Below the pieces are notes generated by a model. It was given only the letters and a program-made list of their open reading frames with translations, did not search any database and was not told the origin of the DNA. From positions 248,001 through 312,000 of the forward strand of contig DATNNM010000011.1 of assembly GCA_035601835.1 (NCBI GenBank): a stretch of 64,000 bases of DNA, given 5' to 3'. Shown here piece by piece: positions 24,779 to 32,305 of the stretch. The stretch is from Candidatus Tumulicola sp. Lineage in GTDB: Bacteria > Vulcanimicrobiota > Vulcanimicrobiia > Eremiobacterales > Eremiobacteraceae. The translations under genes were made by a program, and so were the position numbers. How positions within the stretch are numbered: the stretch's first letter is position 1; every line of letters starts with the position of its first letter.

Positions 24779-24972
24779 TGGCGAGCCTCTTTCTTCTGAG
24801 CGGCCTTCCAGCGGCGCGAGCCGGGGACAAGACCCTTCGGACGTCCGCGCGGCCGCCTAACCTTCAAACCCAAGATCGACAGAAGCGAAAACTGCGAGGC
24901 GTAATTCTCACCAGCACCATTCGGAGAACCCCACGTCCGCCGATTCGATCCGTAGTTGAACATGTGCCACAT
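24775..24972 (-). CDS. Small AT-hook-like protein
   Basis: 65 aa. Residues about 38-52 (KVRRPRGRPKGLVPGSRR) carry an AT-hook core RPRGRPKG, which binds the minor groove of AT-rich DNA. It starts 2 nt after the recombinase stop and overlaps the membrane-protein gene by 4 nt. It might serve as an accessory factor for the recombinase. Confidence 0.55.
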   Translation of the reverse strand: MWHMFNYGSNRRTWGSPNGAGENYASQFSLLSILGLKVRRPRGRPKGLVPGSRRWKAAQKKEARQ

Positions 24973-24973
24973 G

Positions 24974-25678
24974 TTAGGCAGCCTCCAGTGCGAGCTTAGA
25001 GTTCAGGACCTGCCTTACTGTGGCCGGATACCACTTGTCCCCGGCTCGGGGCTTGATTCGATTCTCTGCCAGCCAGCGAGCGATACTCTGCCAAGAATCG
25101 TTCTTAGCGCGCATGGTTCGTATTTGGGCAAGTGCGCGCTGCTCGGCCTCGGCAGGTCGGAAGTCCCCGCCGACACGCTTCCAGCCAAAAGGAGCCGTGC
25201 GACAGTAGGCCTTGCCATCGAGCCGTGCTTTGCGTAGCGCGAAGGATGTTCGCTCGCCAACCTGCTCGGCTTCTAACTGCGCCAAAGAGCCTAGAAGGGT
25301 GATGACAAAGCGACCCATGGAAGTTGACGTGTCGATATTCTCAAAGACGCTCACGAATGAAGTCTTATGCGTCTCGAACTCCTGAAGGAGGTTGAGCAAG
25401 TCTCGCGTCGATCTGGAAACCCGATCAACCTTAAGCGTGATGATCGTCTCGACTTGGCCTTCGCGGACTTCGCGTCGCAACCGCTCCAGCATAGGCCGTC
25501 GCGTATTCTTCCCGGACCGAGCTGCGTCGATCAGAACGTCCGTAAGCGCCCAACCCTTCGCAAGAGCGTAGCCCTCAATGCGGGCCTGTTGCGCGTCCAA
25601 AGAGATACCTTCGTCAGCCTGACCCCTGCTCGAAACTCGCGCATACCCGTAGACTTTGCGCGTACTCTTGTCTGCCAC
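24974..25678 (-). CDS. Serine recombinase (resolvase/invertase family)
   Basis: 234 aa. Catalytic Ser16 in YGYARVSSRGQ; further motifs AARSGKNTRRPMLERLRRE, KVDRVSRS, and ENIDTSTSMGRFVITLLGSL before the E-helix. A short C-terminal HTH-like part follows (SWQSIARWLAE, ATVRQVLNSK). It is resolvase-sized and not a large integrase, so it likely resolves multimers or inverts DNA. Start GTG 25678 has GGGAGGT upstream. Confidence 0.9.
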   Translation of the reverse strand: MADKSTRKVYGYARVSSRGQADEGISLDAQQARIEGYALAKGWALTDVLIDAARSGKNTRRPMLERLRREVREGQVETIITLKVDRVSRSTRDLLNLLQEFETHKTSFVSVFENIDTSTSMGRFVITLLGSLAQLEAEQVGERTSFALRKARLDGKAYCRTAPFGWKRVGGDFRPAEAEQRALAQIRTMRAKNDSWQSIARWLAENRIKPRAGDKWYPATVRQVLNSKLALEAA

Positions 25679-25697
25679 GATCCCTACCTCCCATGAC

Positions 25698-25741
25698 GGT
25701 ATATTACCATTATTATATCACTAAGTACTATGCACCGCCAA
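25698..25741 (-). promoter_or_regulatory. Promoter and operator of the recombinase operon
   Basis: Minus strand TTGGCG (25741-25736), 18-nt spacer, TATAAT (25717-25712). Immediately downstream is the inverted repeat GGTATATTACC (25698-25708), a candidate autoregulatory operator or resolvase subsite. Confidence 0.65.
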
Positions 25742-26369
25742 GCCGCTCTATCCCCACCGTGAGCGGGTCTCTGGTGTCCGATTAGCGCCAAAGAATCACC
25801 CCCGCTCCTTGGGCACCCCCACACAGCGGATGCCCTCCCTTGGGCGTAGGAAGCGCTAGGAGCGACGATTTTGCCCTGCCCATAAGGCTTTGCGACAACG
25901 TATGTATTTTTGGCCTAGGAGGGCTTAGAATGCAAATTCACGCGGACTTGAGGCAAGCTCGCTCCCGGATCGTCATTCCTGCCTAGCGCTGACGCCGTGG
26001 CGGGATCACGGTCGATCCCAGGGCGAGCGCGACCGTATTACATAGAACTATAGCATAAGGTCTCAAATCGACCTCCCTAACCCGAACCGCTCAAACCCTT
26101 ATAACATAAGGCTTTCCGGCTCCCCAAGATCAGCTACGGAGACCCTTGGGGGATAAGAAGCAGTGGGAAAAAGTAGGACCCGGCTGCCCCGCACCACCAC
26201 ACAACCTTACCGCGCGTGGCCGTCAACTCGATTTGAAAAAACCGGCGGACCCGATCCACGATTTTGGATTTTTTGACCGGGGGACTAGACTAGGGACTAG
26301 ACCCGTGACCAGACCCGTGACATGACCGGGGACACCCCGGGGACACGCAACAGAAAGGAATACAATCTC
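25742..26369. other. Long non-coding region with direct repeats
   Basis: About 630 bases with no plausible gene. It holds two near-identical direct repeats CATAAGGCTTT(G/C)CG (25881-25894 and 26105-26118), AT-rich patches, and a series of short 12-nt-spaced repeats at 26281-26340 (GGGACTAGAC twice, then CCGTGAC variants twice, then GGGGACAC twice). Candidate resolution site, origin or operator array for the gene at 26370. Confidence 0.5.
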
Positions 26370-27551
26370 ATGACCCTCCCGATAACTCAACACTGCAGCC
26401 ACTGCGGAAAGGCCTATCGCCCCAAGAAAATAGGCGTTCAGCAATCCTATTGCATTACCAAATGCCGCGAGGCCGCTCGGAAAGCTCGGCACCGCGCCAA
26501 GAACCGTCCGGCGGTCGCCTTCGGCCAAGCTCCGACCGCAAAGCCGATCCTACCTGATCTTGAAATGGACGCCCTGGAAGCCGACGTCGCTATTCTAGGC
26601 AAGCTCCGAGAGAAGGAAGTCGGGCTCTTCACCGAGAGCAAAGACTTCGACGACGTCGAGCGTACCCTGAGCGCGGTTCTGGATCGAATCCTGGTCGAGA
26701 TGGACGAGCTTGGCACAAGTCGGCGCGAGCGGATCGAGGCGCGTCAGGGTAGCGTCGCAAGCGTGTCTCAATTGGTCAGCAACTACACGGGCACGGTCGA
26801 GCGGATGTCCCCGAAGAACCTACGCGCCCACAAGGAACGCGAGGCCCTGGCTCTTCGCAAACTCGCTCCGAGGATGGATGCCCTCGGACTAAGCTTCGAA
26901 CTCCCTCCGGTATCGGCCATTGAAGTTGACCGTCCGGAGTTCTTGGCGGCTTATCCCGACGAGGTGCGCGAGGCAATAACGGCGCGCGTCCAAGAACTCT
27001 TTACCCTCGTCGACGAAGATCGTGGTCAGTTCCCCTTGCTCTATGCGTTCGCAGTCGACGAAATGCTCTTGCGAGTGCTGCGCAGCCGCCAGCTTGACTC
27101 ACCGGACGCCGAGGTTACAGTTCCCCTAAAGCAGGCCTCGGCCCGGCTCAAGAAGTTGGCAGAATCCCTGGCACTCAACCGAGTAGCCGTCGAAAGGCAC
27201 GGATCGTGGATTTCTCCCGAGGAGGGCCTACTGACGACGTTTGTTGAGAACTGCGAGCGCGCAGCGCAAGCAAGAGAGGAAGAGGCTCAGGAAGAGCGAG
27301 TCCGCGTCGCTTTGGACGCCCGCGTTCGTAGGATCATAAACGGTGAGCCCTCAGAAGAGCGATCCTTGCCGGGCAAGTCAGAACCGGCAGTACGACTCGC
27401 GGAAGAAGTTCACAAACGCGAAGACGGCACTACCACCCTTCCGTCCGCCCAAGCCCCGACCTTCGAGGAAGCTCTGGCGCGCGAACGCTCGACTCAGGCG
27501 CTTGCGGAACAACTCGCTGACCAACTCGACAAGCAATGGACACCATACTAA
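26370..27551 (+). CDS. Zinc-ribbon and coiled-coil protein of unknown function
   Basis: 393 aa from ATG 26370 (AAAGGA upstream; a 16-residue longer start at 26322 lies inside the repeats). The N-terminus has a zinc finger: CSHCGKAYRPKK, then SYCITKCREAARKARHR. The rest is acidic/basic, Ala/Glu-rich helices including RERIEARQGSVASVSQLVSN and a long coiled-coil C-terminus. It may be a DNA-binding replication or partition protein; no family is recognised. Confidence 0.65.
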   Translation: MTLPITQHCSHCGKAYRPKKIGVQQSYCITKCREAARKARHRAKNRPAVAFGQAPTAKPILPDLEMDALEADVAILGKLREKEVGLFTESKDFDDVERTLSAVLDRILVEMDELGTSRRERIEARQGSVASVSQLVSNYTGTVERMSPKNLRAHKEREALALRKLAPRMDALGLSFELPPVSAIEVDRPEFLAAYPDEVREAITARVQELFTLVDEDRGQFPLLYAFAVDEMLLRVLRSRQLDSPDAEVTVPLKQASARLKKLAESLALNRVAVERHGSWISPEEGLLTTFVENCERAAQAREEEAQEERVRVALDARVRRIINGEPSEERSLPGKSEPAVRLAEEVHKREDGTTTLPSAQAPTFEEALARERSTQALAEQLADQLDKQWTPY

Positions 27552-27721
27552 TGCAAACCTGTGCTTATTGCCATGAACTGATCGAAGGCGCGGTCTACAA
27601 CGAGGTGTACTGCTCGTTCCGATGTCTGCTCGAACACGAGCCTATCCGTGAACGAAACTTCCAGGAAGCGCTCGAAGCTGCGAAGGAGCAGAGTCGCCGG
27701 CGATTTTACGGAGGCGGCTAA
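27551..27721 (+). CDS. Small zinc-ribbon protein
   Basis: 56 aa. MQTCAYCHELIEGAVYNEVY, then CSFRCLLEHEP: CxxC and CxxxC, a treble-clef/zinc-ribbon pattern similar to that of the preceding protein. ATG overlaps the upstream TAA by one base, indicating coupling. Confidence 0.65.
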   Translation: MQTCAYCHELIEGAVYNEVYCSFRCLLEHEPIRERNFQEALEAAKEQSRRRFYGGG

Positions 27722-27870
27722 TCAGAGACGGCTCTATCCCCGAAGCGTTCAAGAAACACCGGGACTCCATACTCTTGGAGCACGGCAAGGGCGTCAGCCG
27801 CTGACTTCCGATCCTCAAACTCGAAGTAGAATCTTCGCCCCGTGGACAGGTGCGTAATGCAGATGCGCAT
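27718..27870 (-). CDS. 50-aa hypothetical protein, convergent
   Basis: ATG 27870 with GGAGGT ten bases upstream. Sequence starts MRICITHLSTGRRFYFEFED and ends LERFGDRAVSD. It has a plausible beta-alpha layout. The 3' end overlaps the stop of the zinc-ribbon gene on the opposite strand. Function unknown. Confidence 0.45.
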   Translation of the reverse strand: MRICITHLSTGRRFYFEFEDRKSAADALAVLQEYGVPVFLERFGDRAVSD

Positions 27871-28060
27871 AGCAACGGGTACCTCCGTTGCGACCATAGC
27901 ACACAGACATGGTAAGGTCGAAATCGAGAACTGCGCGCGACCTTCATCGTAAGGTTTGGCGGAAATAGCTCTCCGACAAGGTCGCCTTCTTCGTCAGGTT
28001 TGTCGGCAAACCACGATTAGGTAAAATTCCATTCGTCCCGCTATGAAAAGGTCTACCCTC

Positions 28061-28090
28061 TTGACAAATGGGACAGTCCTGTGATACAAT
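28061..28090 (+). promoter_or_regulatory. Sigma-70 promoter before the HNH gene
   Basis: TTGACA (28061-28066), 18-nt spacer, TACAAT (28085-28090). Close to consensus. Predicted start near 28097. Confidence 0.75.
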
Positions 28091-28096
28091 CCGATA

Positions 28097-28130
28097 GCAC
28101 AGTGGTTAATGCCACTGCGCCTCGTTTTTT
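28097..28130 (+). terminator. Attenuator-like hairpin at the transcription start
   Basis: CAGTGG (28100-28105) pairs with CCACTG (28112-28117), extended by GC pairs to 28097-28120, followed by CTCG and TTTTTT (28125-28130). It begins at the predicted start of transcription, so the nascent RNA would fold at once into a terminator. Could be an attenuator or yield a very short RNA. Confidence 0.6.
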
Positions 28131-28151
28131 GTCCGGGCACCGGACCATTTC

Positions 28152-28706
28152 ATGGGGCTCTCGCCCTCATCGCGACCCACTCCTTCGCCGCCGAACGTCG
28201 CGGGCGGCACCCAAGTAGCGGACGTGACAGCAGTAAACCCCGAGATCGAGGCGGCCGTGCAGGCTGCCTTAAAGTGCCATGCTTACCGCAAGCGCCACTC
28301 GTCGCGTTGGGGTCCCTCGCCCCAAGATTTGTGGATCGTCGACTGCGAGGGTTGCCGTAAGACGTTTCCCGCGTACCGGCGGTCGGCGAAGCATTGCGAG
28401 CCAAAGTGCGGCCGAGCCCATCGGGAGCGCTTTAGCCCTCGGGCACAGGTCTTAGATCGGGATCGGCATCGCTGCGTTGCATGTGGCGAAACGTCGCGTC
28501 GAATGTTCGTCCGGGCCCCGATAGGTGCGCCTAAGACGTTCGAGTCTCTTCGAACCCTTTGCGGAACCTGCCACCGTCGGCAATCGCATCGGGTTTTCTG
28601 GGACCGCACCGGGGTTTCCGAGGCTGAACGCAAACGCCGGGCCGAAGCTCGCCTCCGTATCGTCGAAGAGCGATTCTTAGCATTAAGAACGCGCGCAACT
28701 AGATGA
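28152..28706 (+). CDS. HNH-type endonuclease-like protein
   Basis: 184 aa. A first cysteine cluster (CEGCRKTFPAYRRSAKHCEP) is followed by the HNH-like core VLDRDRHRCVACG, then LRTLCGTCHRRQSH, with four cysteines to hold a zinc and a His-rich end. Likely a nicking or double-strand nuclease. The start is uncertain: ATG 28152 gives a Pro-rich lead. Preceded by a strong promoter plus attenuator and followed by a terminator. Confidence 0.7.
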   Translation: MGLSPSSRPTPSPPNVAGGTQVADVTAVNPEIEAAVQAALKCHAYRKRHSSRWGPSPQDLWIVDCEGCRKTFPAYRRSAKHCEPKCGRAHRERFSPRAQVLDRDRHRCVACGETSRRMFVRAPIGAPKTFESLRTLCGTCHRRQSHRVFWDRTGVSEAERKRRAEARLRIVEERFLALRTRATR

Positions 28707-28751
28707 CGAAGCCCACGATAGGATTGGAGAGGGGCATTTTTCCGCTCTCGA

Positions 28752-28783
28752 CGATCTCGCTACGGCGAGGTCGCTCTTTTTTT
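28752..28783 (+). terminator. Rho-independent terminator
   Basis: CGATCTCGC / GCGAGGTCG stem around TACG, then CTC and a run of T (28776-28783). It ends the HNH transcript. Confidence 0.8.
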
Positions 28784-28833
28784 GCCAAGCTGTCGCTTTG
28801 GTCTTGGACCTTAGCCCGAGGAGGTGGCCGAAC

Positions 28834-29082
28834 GTGCCATCATTTATCATCAAAATCGCCAGAACTTTAAGAGCCGAAACGATTGACGAACTCGCCGCGT
28901 CGGTCGGCTCACATCGGAGCACGATCCAGGCCATAGAAGCCAATCGCGCCGATGCGTCCCTCGAACTCAGACGGAAATTGAGCGAGCACTACGGTTTGCC
29001 GCCTGCCGTGCTTTTCACGCGCGTCAGTGACGATTTAATCGCCGACATTTTTGCCTTCATCAAGGGCCGAGTCGCGGCTTAG
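28834..29082 (+). CDS. XRE-family helix-turn-helix protein
   Basis: 82 aa from GTG 28834, with GAGGAGGTGG upstream. HTH core TIDELAASVGSHRSTIQAIE followed by ELRRKLSEHYGLPPAVLF. Likely a small repressor that heads the bS21/replication gene run. Confidence 0.8.
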   Translation: MPSFIIKIARTLRAETIDELAASVGSHRSTIQAIEANRADASLELRRKLSEHYGLPPAVLFTRVSDDLIADIFAFIKGRVAA

Positions 29083-29094
29083 GAGATTACATCC

Positions 29095-29406
29095 GTGGAA
29101 ATTCGCGAAATTCAGACCAAACTAACCGAGATCACGTCGGCGCTGGACAAATATGCGGCGGCCATCGCCGACCAAAATACCTTTATCGAATCTCATGCGC
29201 CTAAAAAGACCCTCCGTGAGGTTGTTTCATCTCTACGCGGGGACGCTTTGAAAACATGGAACGACGAAAATCTATTTTTCGGGACCGCCGATCCCGCGCG
29301 CAAAGCCCAAGTCCGCGAGGCGATAGACATCGCCGAAAGCCTTTTGAGGCGTTTGCCTGACGATCTGCGTGAGCGGGAATGGTGGCAGACTCGCTTTGGG
29401 CACTAA
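29095..29406 (+). CDS. Hypothetical helical protein
   Basis: 103 aa, GTG start, 12 nt after the HTH gene. Begins VEIREIQTKLTEITSALDKY; the rest is soluble and helical. Charged N-terminus suggests a coiled coil. No family recognised. Confidence 0.55.
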   Translation: MEIREIQTKLTEITSALDKYAAAIADQNTFIESHAPKKTLREVVSSLRGDALKTWNDENLFFGTADPARKAQVREAIDIAESLLRRLPDDLREREWWQTRFGH

Positions 29407-29445
29407 CTTGCCCTCATTTCAAAAAATCCCAACTGGAGCAAATAA

Positions 29446-29727
29446 ATGATTAAAAAAGAAAACGACGACCTCGATACCGAGATTTCACTAGCCGACCGCG
29501 CGCGCGCAGAACGAAAGCTTGCGGCCCGAAAAGGGATTGACGACGCGAAGGCCCTGGCTGATGGTCGCCGGGCCATCCGCAAAAAAGCTGACTTCGATTC
29601 GCAGAGGTTCGGCAGTGTGAGTGCCGCCGAAAGTTTTAACCGCGCAGTTGACGCCCGGCAGGCGGTCACGGACCGTGCGGCGGCGTCCAAGAAGCAGCTC
29701 GCCGACGACTTTTCCAAGCTCGCTTAA
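29446..29727 (+). CDS. Hypothetical highly charged protein
   Basis: 93 aa, extremely rich in Ala, Asp, Arg and Lys (DLDTEISLADRARAERKLAA; ADGRRAIRKKADFDSQRF). Probably one long helix. Position in the small-gene run before bS21 suggests an element-specific accessory protein. Confidence 0.55.
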   Translation: MIKKENDDLDTEISLADRARAERKLAARKGIDDAKALADGRRAIRKKADFDSQRFGSVSAAESFNRAVDARQAVTDRAAASKKQLADDFSKLA

Positions 29728-29825
29728 TTCAAAACATTCCCGCCGAGCGTTTCATCCTGGGCGTTTGGCGGGATAGCGGGCGCGCGTTTTCAGCCGCGCG
29801 TCCGAGCGACTCGCCTTACCTTCCT

Positions 29826-30032
29826 TTGGCGGAGTCGTGGAGTGCGGCCGATCCGCGCGAAGCGACGAGCTGGCGTAAACCGCTCGTCGCCGATCTAACT
29901 TGCCCGCCTTCTGCCTTCTATGTGACCGCAGAACTCCAGCGGGAACTCAGCGCGACGTTTTTCCTTTCGTCGCGCGACTCGCGGGCGCTCGAAAAGGAAA
30001 ATACCCTTCACGGCGCTCGCGACATCTTTTAA
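29826..30032 (+). CDS. Hypothetical small protein, start uncertain
   Basis: 68 aa if started at TTG 29826. The frame stays open upstream to about 29727 with coherent sequence (FILGVWRDSGRAFSAARPSD), so the real start may be earlier at a non-ATG codon. The C-terminus FYVTAELQRELSATFFLSSR looks structured. Its stop is 10 nt before the bS21 gene. Confidence 0.4.
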   Translation: MAESWSAADPREATSWRKPLVADLTCPPSAFYVTAELQRELSATFFLSSRDSRALEKENTLHGARDIF

Positions 30033-30042
30033 GAAATACCCC

Positions 30043-30237
30043 ATGATACATGTTCAGCCCGAAGAGGGCGTAATTTCCGCGCTCAAGCGCTTTCGCCGAG
30101 AGATCGAAAAGGCGGGCATTCCTTTCGAGATGCGTCGCCGGGCGCACTTTCTCCCGTCCGGACAGCGACGCCGACTAAAATCACACGCCACGAGAAAGCG
30201 GCTCAAGAAAGCTAACCGATATGAAAGCCCTCGCTAA
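30043..30237 (+). CDS. rpsU: Ribosomal protein bS21 homologue
   Basis: 64 aa. Core ALKRFRREIEKAGIPFEMRR followed by RRLKSHATRKRLKK matches the bS21 pattern (ALRRFKRxxEKAGxxxExRRR, basic C-terminus). In the cell bS21 sits near the anti-Shine-Dalgarno on the 30S subunit and affects initiation. The gene lies inside the mobile element among small ORFs. bS21 is the ribosomal protein most often carried by phages, where it is thought to replace the host copy. Confidence 0.88.
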   Translation: MIHVQPEEGVISALKRFRREIEKAGIPFEMRRRAHFLPSGQRRRLKSHATRKRLKKANRYESPR

Positions 30238-30508
30238 GAAACTCTACCGCGAATGGAAACTCTTGACAACCCGTTTCGTCCTTCGCGTAACTCACTTTGT
30301 TCTTCGTACGCATTTGGCCGTCGCTAATGCGCGAATCGCCTGGCTTAGTACGCGTGGTGCACCCGATCTGCTCCTGAGGGCCAAGTTCGTATGGCTAACG
30401 GCGGAAGTTTCGTGGCTCAAGACTCCAGCGCACATTCGCATCGTGAATCAAATGCGCGAAGCGACGGCGCGTCGCCTTGTCGAGAACATTCCCGACCTAC
30501 ATTTTTAG
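30221..30508 (+). CDS. Hypothetical basic protein overlapping bS21
   Basis: 95 aa, overlaps the bS21 stop by 17 nt. Rich in Leu, Arg and Trp (LYREWKLLTTRFVLRVTHFV; RAKFVWLTAEVSWLKTPAH). Amphipathic, perhaps membrane-associated. Unknown function. Confidence 0.55.
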   Translation: MKALAKKLYREWKLLTTRFVLRVTHFVLRTHLAVANARIAWLSTRGAPDLLLRAKFVWLTAEVSWLKTPAHIRIVNQMREATARRLVENIPDLHF

Positions 30509-30523
30509 CGATAGAGAGGCATT

Positions 30524-30709
30524 ATGAAAGTACCTTCAGGTTGTACCCACATCTGGTTTGTGACCAACCCTGGCACTGTGCTGCGTTCCACCTACGATGA
30601 TGAAACGTCAACGCTCGTCGTTGTGGCGTCGCGCGTAGGTCAAGAGCATAAGTTCACGGCCGATAAACTCACCGAGGTTGCGTCCACAAGAGCGCGCGAC
30701 CTCGAATAA
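30524..30709 (+). CDS. Small hypothetical beta-rich protein
   Basis: 61 aa. MKVPSGCTHIWFVTNPGTVL then TSTLVVVASRVGQEHKF. Likely a small beta-sheet protein. It lies between bS21 and the replication ATPase, same strand. Confidence 0.5.
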   Translation: MKVPSGCTHIWFVTNPGTVLRSTYDDETSTLVVVASRVGQEHKFTADKLTEVASTRARDLE

Positions 30710-30726
30710 CTTTTTGAAAGACGATT

Positions 30727-31839
30727 ATGGACATAGATACAAACACAGAGGCGACGGTCGAAAAGCTCAAGCTCGATTCCGAATGGCAATGGGAAGCTCG
30801 CTCGGCCGACGACATCGCGGAAAACCCCCCGCCTCCACCCTCCTGGGACGCGGAAGGCTTTCTAGAACGCGATTCCGGTCCCGTGCTGTGGTTCGGTGAC
30901 TCGGATTCGTACAAGTCTTGGCTTGCATTGCACGTAGCGAGTTGTATTGCTTCAGGAAGTTCGGTCTTCGGTCACTTCAAGTCGCGGAAGCGAATCAACG
31001 TCTACTACATCAACCTCGACGCCGGGCGACTCGCGTTCGAGCGCCGAGTTTGTCGTCTGGAGCATCATCCGCGCAACCTATACGTGGTGAGCGCTTCTCA
31101 CTGGGAAACAGAGAAGTTTGGTTATCTCCTACGCGAGAACAAAGACACGTTTTATGTGTTTGACTGCTGGACGGACGTCTACGAGCCAAATGCGTCAACA
31201 GAGCAGGCTCGCGACATGCGAGAAGCCATTCGTGCTATACGCGCCGCGTTTGAAAATCACAAGGCGAACGGCATCATCGTTGACCACTCGAAACGGCAAC
31301 AGATCGGTGCTTCAGCCAACCCGGCCGATCTGATCTATGGATCGACACAGAAGAAGGCGTCATTCCGCCAAGTTGCCCACATAAGTACAGTTCGACTGGC
31401 CGAGTTCGAGCCGGGGGTATCTCGCGTAAAGTTCACATGCGTAAAGATGAACGAAGCGGAGAAATATGATCCATTCTTCGTTGACCTGAGGTTCGCGGGC
31501 GGGAAGTACACTTGCACATATGCGGGGCTCGCAGGCGGTGAGGCAGCCGATGGTAGCAAGGCGGAGCACGTCGCCGACTCGGTTATTAGTCACCTTGAGC
31601 GCGTCTTTCCACAATGGGTGCGACCAACAGAGTTGGCGCAAGCCGTGGGACTGGACCGAAGCAGCGGTACCTTCAGGCGAGCAGTCAGCGCTGCGTTCGA
31701 GCGTGACTCAGTCGAGTCAACGGGGAAAAGCAGAGCCCTCCGTTATCGGTTCAAGGCTCAACCACAGGCAGCGCTCGACCTGGAGTCATACGCGATCCCC
31801 GATCCCCTAACGACCGAGGGGCTAGAACCGCGCCAATAA
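30727..31839 (+). CDS. RecA-like replication ATPase (RepA/AAA_25-type)
   Basis: 370 aa. Walker A GDSDSYKS at residues 57-64, slightly unusual but with the Lys-Ser pair; Walker B FYVFD at 142-146. The C-terminal part (PTELAQAVGLDRSSGTFRRA) looks like a winged helix. The size and layout match RSF1010 RepA-like hexameric helicases used by plasmids and satellites. It directly precedes a cluster of GGCGCG repeats and a cruciform, a plausible origin. Confidence 0.75.
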   Translation: MDIDTNTEATVEKLKLDSEWQWEARSADDIAENPPPPPSWDAEGFLERDSGPVLWFGDSDSYKSWLALHVASCIASGSSVFGHFKSRKRINVYYINLDAGRLAFERRVCRLEHHPRNLYVVSASHWETEKFGYLLRENKDTFYVFDCWTDVYEPNASTEQARDMREAIRAIRAAFENHKANGIIVDHSKRQQIGASANPADLIYGSTQKKASFRQVAHISTVRLAEFEPGVSRVKFTCVKMNEAEKYDPFFVDLRFAGGKYTCTYAGLAGGEAADGSKAEHVADSVISHLERVFPQWVRPTELAQAVGLDRSSGTFRRAVSAAFERDSVESTGKSRALRYRFKAQPQAALDLESYAIPDPLTTEGLEPRQ

Positions 31840-32095
31840 ACCGCGCCAACGTGGCGCGATACTGGCGCGAATCGCGTGAAAGCCATACCGCGCCTATATT
31901 CTAATTCGCGCCACGCCCGAAGCATATCTTGGGAGTGGGTACCATAGCCCACCCCGGCCACGTATACACCGATACGTGGCGGGGGGCGTGTACTTTGGCT
32001 GACAAGTAGTTGGTTTCCGGCGCGGATCGAATCGAGCCAATCGCGCCATTCCCTAGGCGCGCATTTTTGGCGCGAATACAGTCGTAAGTGTCGCG
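31829..32095. repeat. GGCGCG-rich iteron-like region (candidate origin)
   Basis: About ten short copies of TGGCGCGA or its complement TCGCGCCA, some with one mismatch, between the ATPase stop and 32095. AT-rich patches lie between them. Such clustered repeats next to a replication helicase gene are typical of a plasmid origin. Confidence 0.55.
31957..31980. other. Perfect 9-bp inverted repeat
   Basis: GCCACGTAT / ATACGTGGC with a 6-nt loop, within the iteron-like region. Candidate single-strand origin, cruciform or terminator. Confidence 0.55.
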
Positions 32096-32296
32096 CTATT
32101 TCTTGTCGTCTGAGGCTTGGGGCTTTTCCGGAGCAGGTTTCGATGTCGGATCGGGGACCCTCTGGGGTGGTTTGTCAAAATCCGCATGATCCGAACCCAT
32201 CGGCGTGGGCTTGTGACCCTTCTCGACTGGTTTCCAGCCTTCGCGGTCCTTCTCGCTCTTCTGGCCTGCAGGTTGCGGTTTCTTATCGTCGGACAC
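32096..32296 (-). CDS. Small hydrophilic low-complexity protein
   Basis: 66 aa, nearly all Lys, Pro, Asp, Glu, Gln, Ser (MSDDKKPQPAGQKSEKDREG at the start; PEKPQASDDKK at the end). Likely unstructured. Start GTG 32296 with GAGGT upstream. Similar start and end sequences (SDDKK) are a curiosity. Confidence 0.5.
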   Translation of the reverse strand: MSDDKKPQPAGQKSEKDREGWKPVEKGHKPTPMGSDHADFDKPPQRVPDPTSKPAPEKPQASDDKK

Positions 32297-32305
32297 GGCG
32301 CTACC

